Assembly: GCA_021904315.1 (NCBI GenBank)
Contig: CM038912.1
Span: forward strand, 17,757,061-17,821,060
DNA from: Sphagnum magellanicum
Lineage: Eukaryota; Streptophyta; Sphagnopsida; Sphagnales; Sphagnaceae
DNA: 64,000 nt
Direction of reading: 5' to 3'
Every line of letters begins with the position of its first letter. Position 1 is the first letter of the stretch. Below the pieces are notes generated by a model that was given only the letters and a program-made list of their open reading frames with translations, did no database searches and had not been told where the DNA came from. A program made the position numbers and the translations under genes. Positions 60,448 to 64,000 of the stretch are shown one piece after another.

Positions 60448-63400
60448 CACTAACTCATATGACAATAGGTAGTAGAAAACTGTAGATCATGAAATTAAAA
60501 ACGAATGATTTTTAAATTATTATTATTATTATTCGTTCTGTCAATGGGGAAGGTGACCCTACTAATAAAGAGGTTAGGATAAGAAAGTCAAGACCTACAA
60601 GACTGGGGCTTTTGATTCATGTACGAGAAAACCCATTTACTTAATTACAAAACCTCCTCCCATGATGATATGATCCATCTCTTGTTATGTGTTTGTGATT
60701 TTGTCCAATTCAATCCAAATTTCGAGCAATCATTTAATCCTTCAACCTATTTCATTTAATTGTCTTTCGTTCCTCTGTCTTCTTGTGTACGTGATACTTT
60801 AGCCCCCTACAAACTGGGGCCAAGAATGGATGGATGGATGGATGGACGACTTCCGTGTGGGGTGTAGGGCTTTGAGTTGAAGCCTTCTTGCTCTTTAGAC
60901 TCCCAACACAGGGGTGGTGTGGCTGGAGTCTGGACTCTAGACCCTAATTGAGTGTTGGTCTGGGTAAATAATGGTTTTTTTTCCATACAGGCTTCAGATA
61001 GGGTACATATATGGTTTTTAAAAAAAAATTATTCATCCATTGAGTAAATGCATATTATCACTTCAAAATTTTCCATCAGAGTTTGATCAAGCAATACAGA
61101 AAATTAAGGTTAATTTTTGAAATTTAACCTGACAACTTTGAAAGGTTAAATCCAATGGGATTATTTTCCTGAGCCTTCTGTTCCATTTCACATTTGTAAG
61201 ATCAAGTTATTTGAACAATTCTCCCAAAACATTAACTACTCCCTTGATTTTCATAAAATCCAAGGCATGAGCCATAGCTATGGTGTGGAAATTTATTTGC
61301 CAGAGCTAGCTAGCTACACCAAAAGCTAGTAAATCACAAATGCTCCACATTGGATTTGGCAAATGCTACAGGACACTACCTGCACACATATGATTCACAA
61401 TGTTGTATTTGCAAAAGGTACCATCTAGCTATGCAAATAGACATGCAAATCATCACTAAATTTTTAAAGAATTATATTCAACTTATCATAAACTCAATAG
61501 AGCACACAACAATTTCATAATGAGACTTAAAATAAAAATTAAATATATTTTCTTTTGTTCATGTCAAAAATTATTTCATTTTTAAACTTGATTTTTAAAT
61601 GTGTACTTTTAAAAAAATACTTTACCATGTATCCACCCATATGTAATGGCTCCACTCTTGCAAATTAAGGATTACAAATTTGCATGACTTGTACATCTAG
61701 ACTCGTCCTTGAGTGCCGAATCATCTATTTTACTTTTTCATTTGCAATGCCTTGTAACAGTCTTAGAACACTCTCTCAAATTGTTAACCAAAAATTACAT
61801 ATTCACTTTTTGCAAACTATATATTGTCAAAAAAAATGAAACATCACCAAGTACACCAAATCTCTTCAAGGTAACATCAGTAAACCTGTAATTCTCTTCA
61901 AAACCTTGGCAAAGGCTAACTCTCAAGAGTTATGAGTCAAATTGGCAAACACAACTTGCTTGCACCTTTTATCTGGTGCACAATGTCAAGCTTGTTGAAA
62001 GAAGATTGCATTAGCTCAAATGCTTTGTCTAAAAGTTGTAGCCATACTACACCCAGAAAATTACATAAGCGACACATCCAAAGCACAAACCATTGCATAT
62101 ATAGTGAGTTATAATGTGCATCATCTTACAAATGCAAATCTCCATACCAAAGTTGGCCAACCGATTAGTCACAGAGTTGCATCTTCATATATTCCATAAT
62201 GTGTTAGCTTCGTGACAATCCCATTTAGTCTACTAAAGCTAGAGAAAGAATCATGATCATAGTTATTAATGCAAATGCTAAATGCTAGTGCATAAGTGAT
62301 AAGGTCTTAAATCTAACTCAATTGACCCACTGCTTTGAAAAGATAGTGTCACAAGTCTAAAAATTGGGTTCTTCGAAGAAAACAATTCTTAGCAAGATTT
62401 GTTGCACTTCTCCTGGACATAAAGAGTCAGTCCCATGAGCACCACATTACCAAATTTAGTTGAATATAGATGGACCATAGATGATAATGGCCAATCTAAC
62501 ACTTCTAATATTGGATGGCGTGACATGAATTGAGTGTCTCAATCTCACACAGGACATTGCCAACATTAAAATGCATTGCTAAAGAGTTCAAATTTGACAA
62601 TGTTTACTGCTGGTAATTCTGCTTGTAAAGTGCTAAGTTACACTCAAGCCAATAATCAGGAAAGCATGTCTACAGTTTCAGCTAAGGATATGACATATGC
62701 ATAGCACAACTATCCCACTTGAAACATGAAACCCTAATGAATGTGCTCCTGCATACTAGATTCAGAATAGACACATTGGAACTGGGCAAAAGGCCTGAAA
62801 AGAAAGAGTGTGATAGGGTAATTGCATTGGTGAAAGATCAAGAGTTGCAAATATATTGTGCCACAAATTTAGAAAGTCACCAGCGTGAAGGACATTTGGA
62901 ATGTGGCTTTCTTCTACTCCCCCTGAGATCCTTGGTACTAGAACAATATTTTCAAACTGTCTGAGAAACATGTGAGAAGGAGTTCACCTTCTCTTCATGG
63001 TTCCCAAACAGGGAAATTGCACATCCTACCAAAATGTGCAGCTGTCGAGTACCACAAGTGGAAGTGACCTGCTCTTTGAGATTGTGAAGAGTAGAAAGGC
63101 TTGACACTTCTGTAACTACAGACTTTCTATTGAGGTTTTTGGTATAGGAGAAGGTCCTGCTATGGGGGCCTTGGTGATTTGAGATCACTGAGGCCAGCAG
63201 GCCAAGGGAGGTCAAAATCTTTTAAGGCTCCCATAGTGGAACCTTCCCTTGTGTAAAACATGACATATTCAAGATTGGAAGTGACTTGAAAATACAAAGA
63301 AAAAAAAGTGCCAGTGCTTTATGTTTTGCATAACATTTGTGATTTTTTTTTGATGCACTTGGACTTGATGAAGCCCTCTTCAAAGTGGTTGATGATATAT

Positions 63401-64000
63401 TTGTCATAAATGTGATATATTTTATCATTTGTGAATCTGTAGGTTTATTTTATCAATGAAGGTCGCAATTGACATTTGATCATAAATAGAATAAGGTTTG
63501 CTTATAATAAAATTTGATCTTTGCACTACTACGCACTACTAGTGATAATCAATTATTATTATTATTTTTTATGTTTTCATATGGTTTTCAATAATTCATT
63601 ATTATTTATGTCAATGTCAAAAATTCCATGGACATGAAAAGACATATGGTAATTTGGTTTTTCATATCCATGTTGGTGGATAGGGAAAAGGAGTGAAATA
63701 GTTGTAAAATTAAGGTAGTTATTAAGAAAGGTGAGAGATAATTATTAAGAAAGTTAATATGAAAAGGAAGTAGTTATTAAAAAAAAGTTTAAATATTTAG
63801 ACTTGAAAATGAGATAATTATTTTTAAAATTGTTTTTGGAATGGTACATGGATGATTATATGAAGGATTCCCAAAAATTCCCCAAATATCAATTTCAATT
63901 ATTCATCATTGGAATTCAAATATGTCACATTCTTGGAATGGTACAAGGATGTTAGGTATTAAACTTCAAGACATGCACAAAGAGGTCTTTGACGTAATGT
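60448..64000. other. AT-rich intergenic DNA, no gene seen
   Basis: No exon, repeat family or RNA gene was recognised. Small microsatellites occur: ATT near 60520-60535 and TGGA near 60828-60845. Open frames stay under 90 codons and lack motifs or splice support. Confidence 0.55.

Noticed and set aside
1-64000. CRISPR arrays, bacterial operons, phage or toxin-antitoxin systems
   Set aside because: Introns, plant gene families and transposon content show a eukaryotic nuclear genome. No evenly spaced short repeats with unique spacers were seen.

Overview
The window is nuclear DNA from a land plant. Spliced genes with GT-AG introns encode plant-typical families: a TCP11/Sok1-like protein, an N-acylneuraminate-9-phosphatase-like HAD phosphatase, a Soloist-type AP2 protein and a trihelix factor. 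They sit as small GC-richer islands in long AT-rich DNA with old transposons, microsatellites and homopolymer runs. I cannot name the species. The gene and Ty3/gypsy types could suit a non-flowering plant, but that is an inference.

Layout. 1-4.4 kb is AT-rich intergenic DNA with microsatellites, G-runs and one copy of a ~360 bp dispersed repeat. 4.4-12.2 kb holds the TCP11-like gene (+, 11 coding exons, 1272 aa, intact). 14.3-17.4 kb holds the HAD phosphatase (-, 8 coding exons, intact). Next to its 5' end, head to head, lies a broken spermidine-synthase-like methyltransferase gene (+, 17.75-19.17 kb). Its 3' part gives way to a reverse-oriented Ty3/gypsy integrase relic (19.2-20.1 kb). 24.121-27.996 kb is a complete but dead hAT transposon with matched terminal inverted repeats and a perfect 8-bp target duplication. 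28-46 kb is a transposon graveyard: one or two short hAT-like non-autonomous elements, a SINE-like patch, a decayed satellite, a reverse-strand gypsy gag-protease relic and a GC-rich 1.08-kb island that may be a solo LTR. 46.8-47.35 kb is a tandem-repeat block just upstream of the Soloist gene (+, about 47.5-52.4 kb). 54.8-59.9 kb holds the trihelix gene (-, 3 coding exons plus a leader exon, 295 aa). 60.1-60.45 kb carries the second copy of the dispersed repeat, and the rest is AT-rich without genes.

The genes are ordinary single-copy eukaryotic loci. I see no operon, defence island, CRISPR array or other linked system, and no shared pathway. The main surprises are structural: a tandem duplication that copied a splice acceptor inside the TCP11-like gene, a newly recognisable hAT element with target duplication, a methyltransferase pseudogene beside a healthy divergent partner, and a ladder of tandem duplications inside the trihelix intron. 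Exon limits were set by hand from splice signals, reading-phase continuity and family motifs recalled from memory. No alignment or database search was run.
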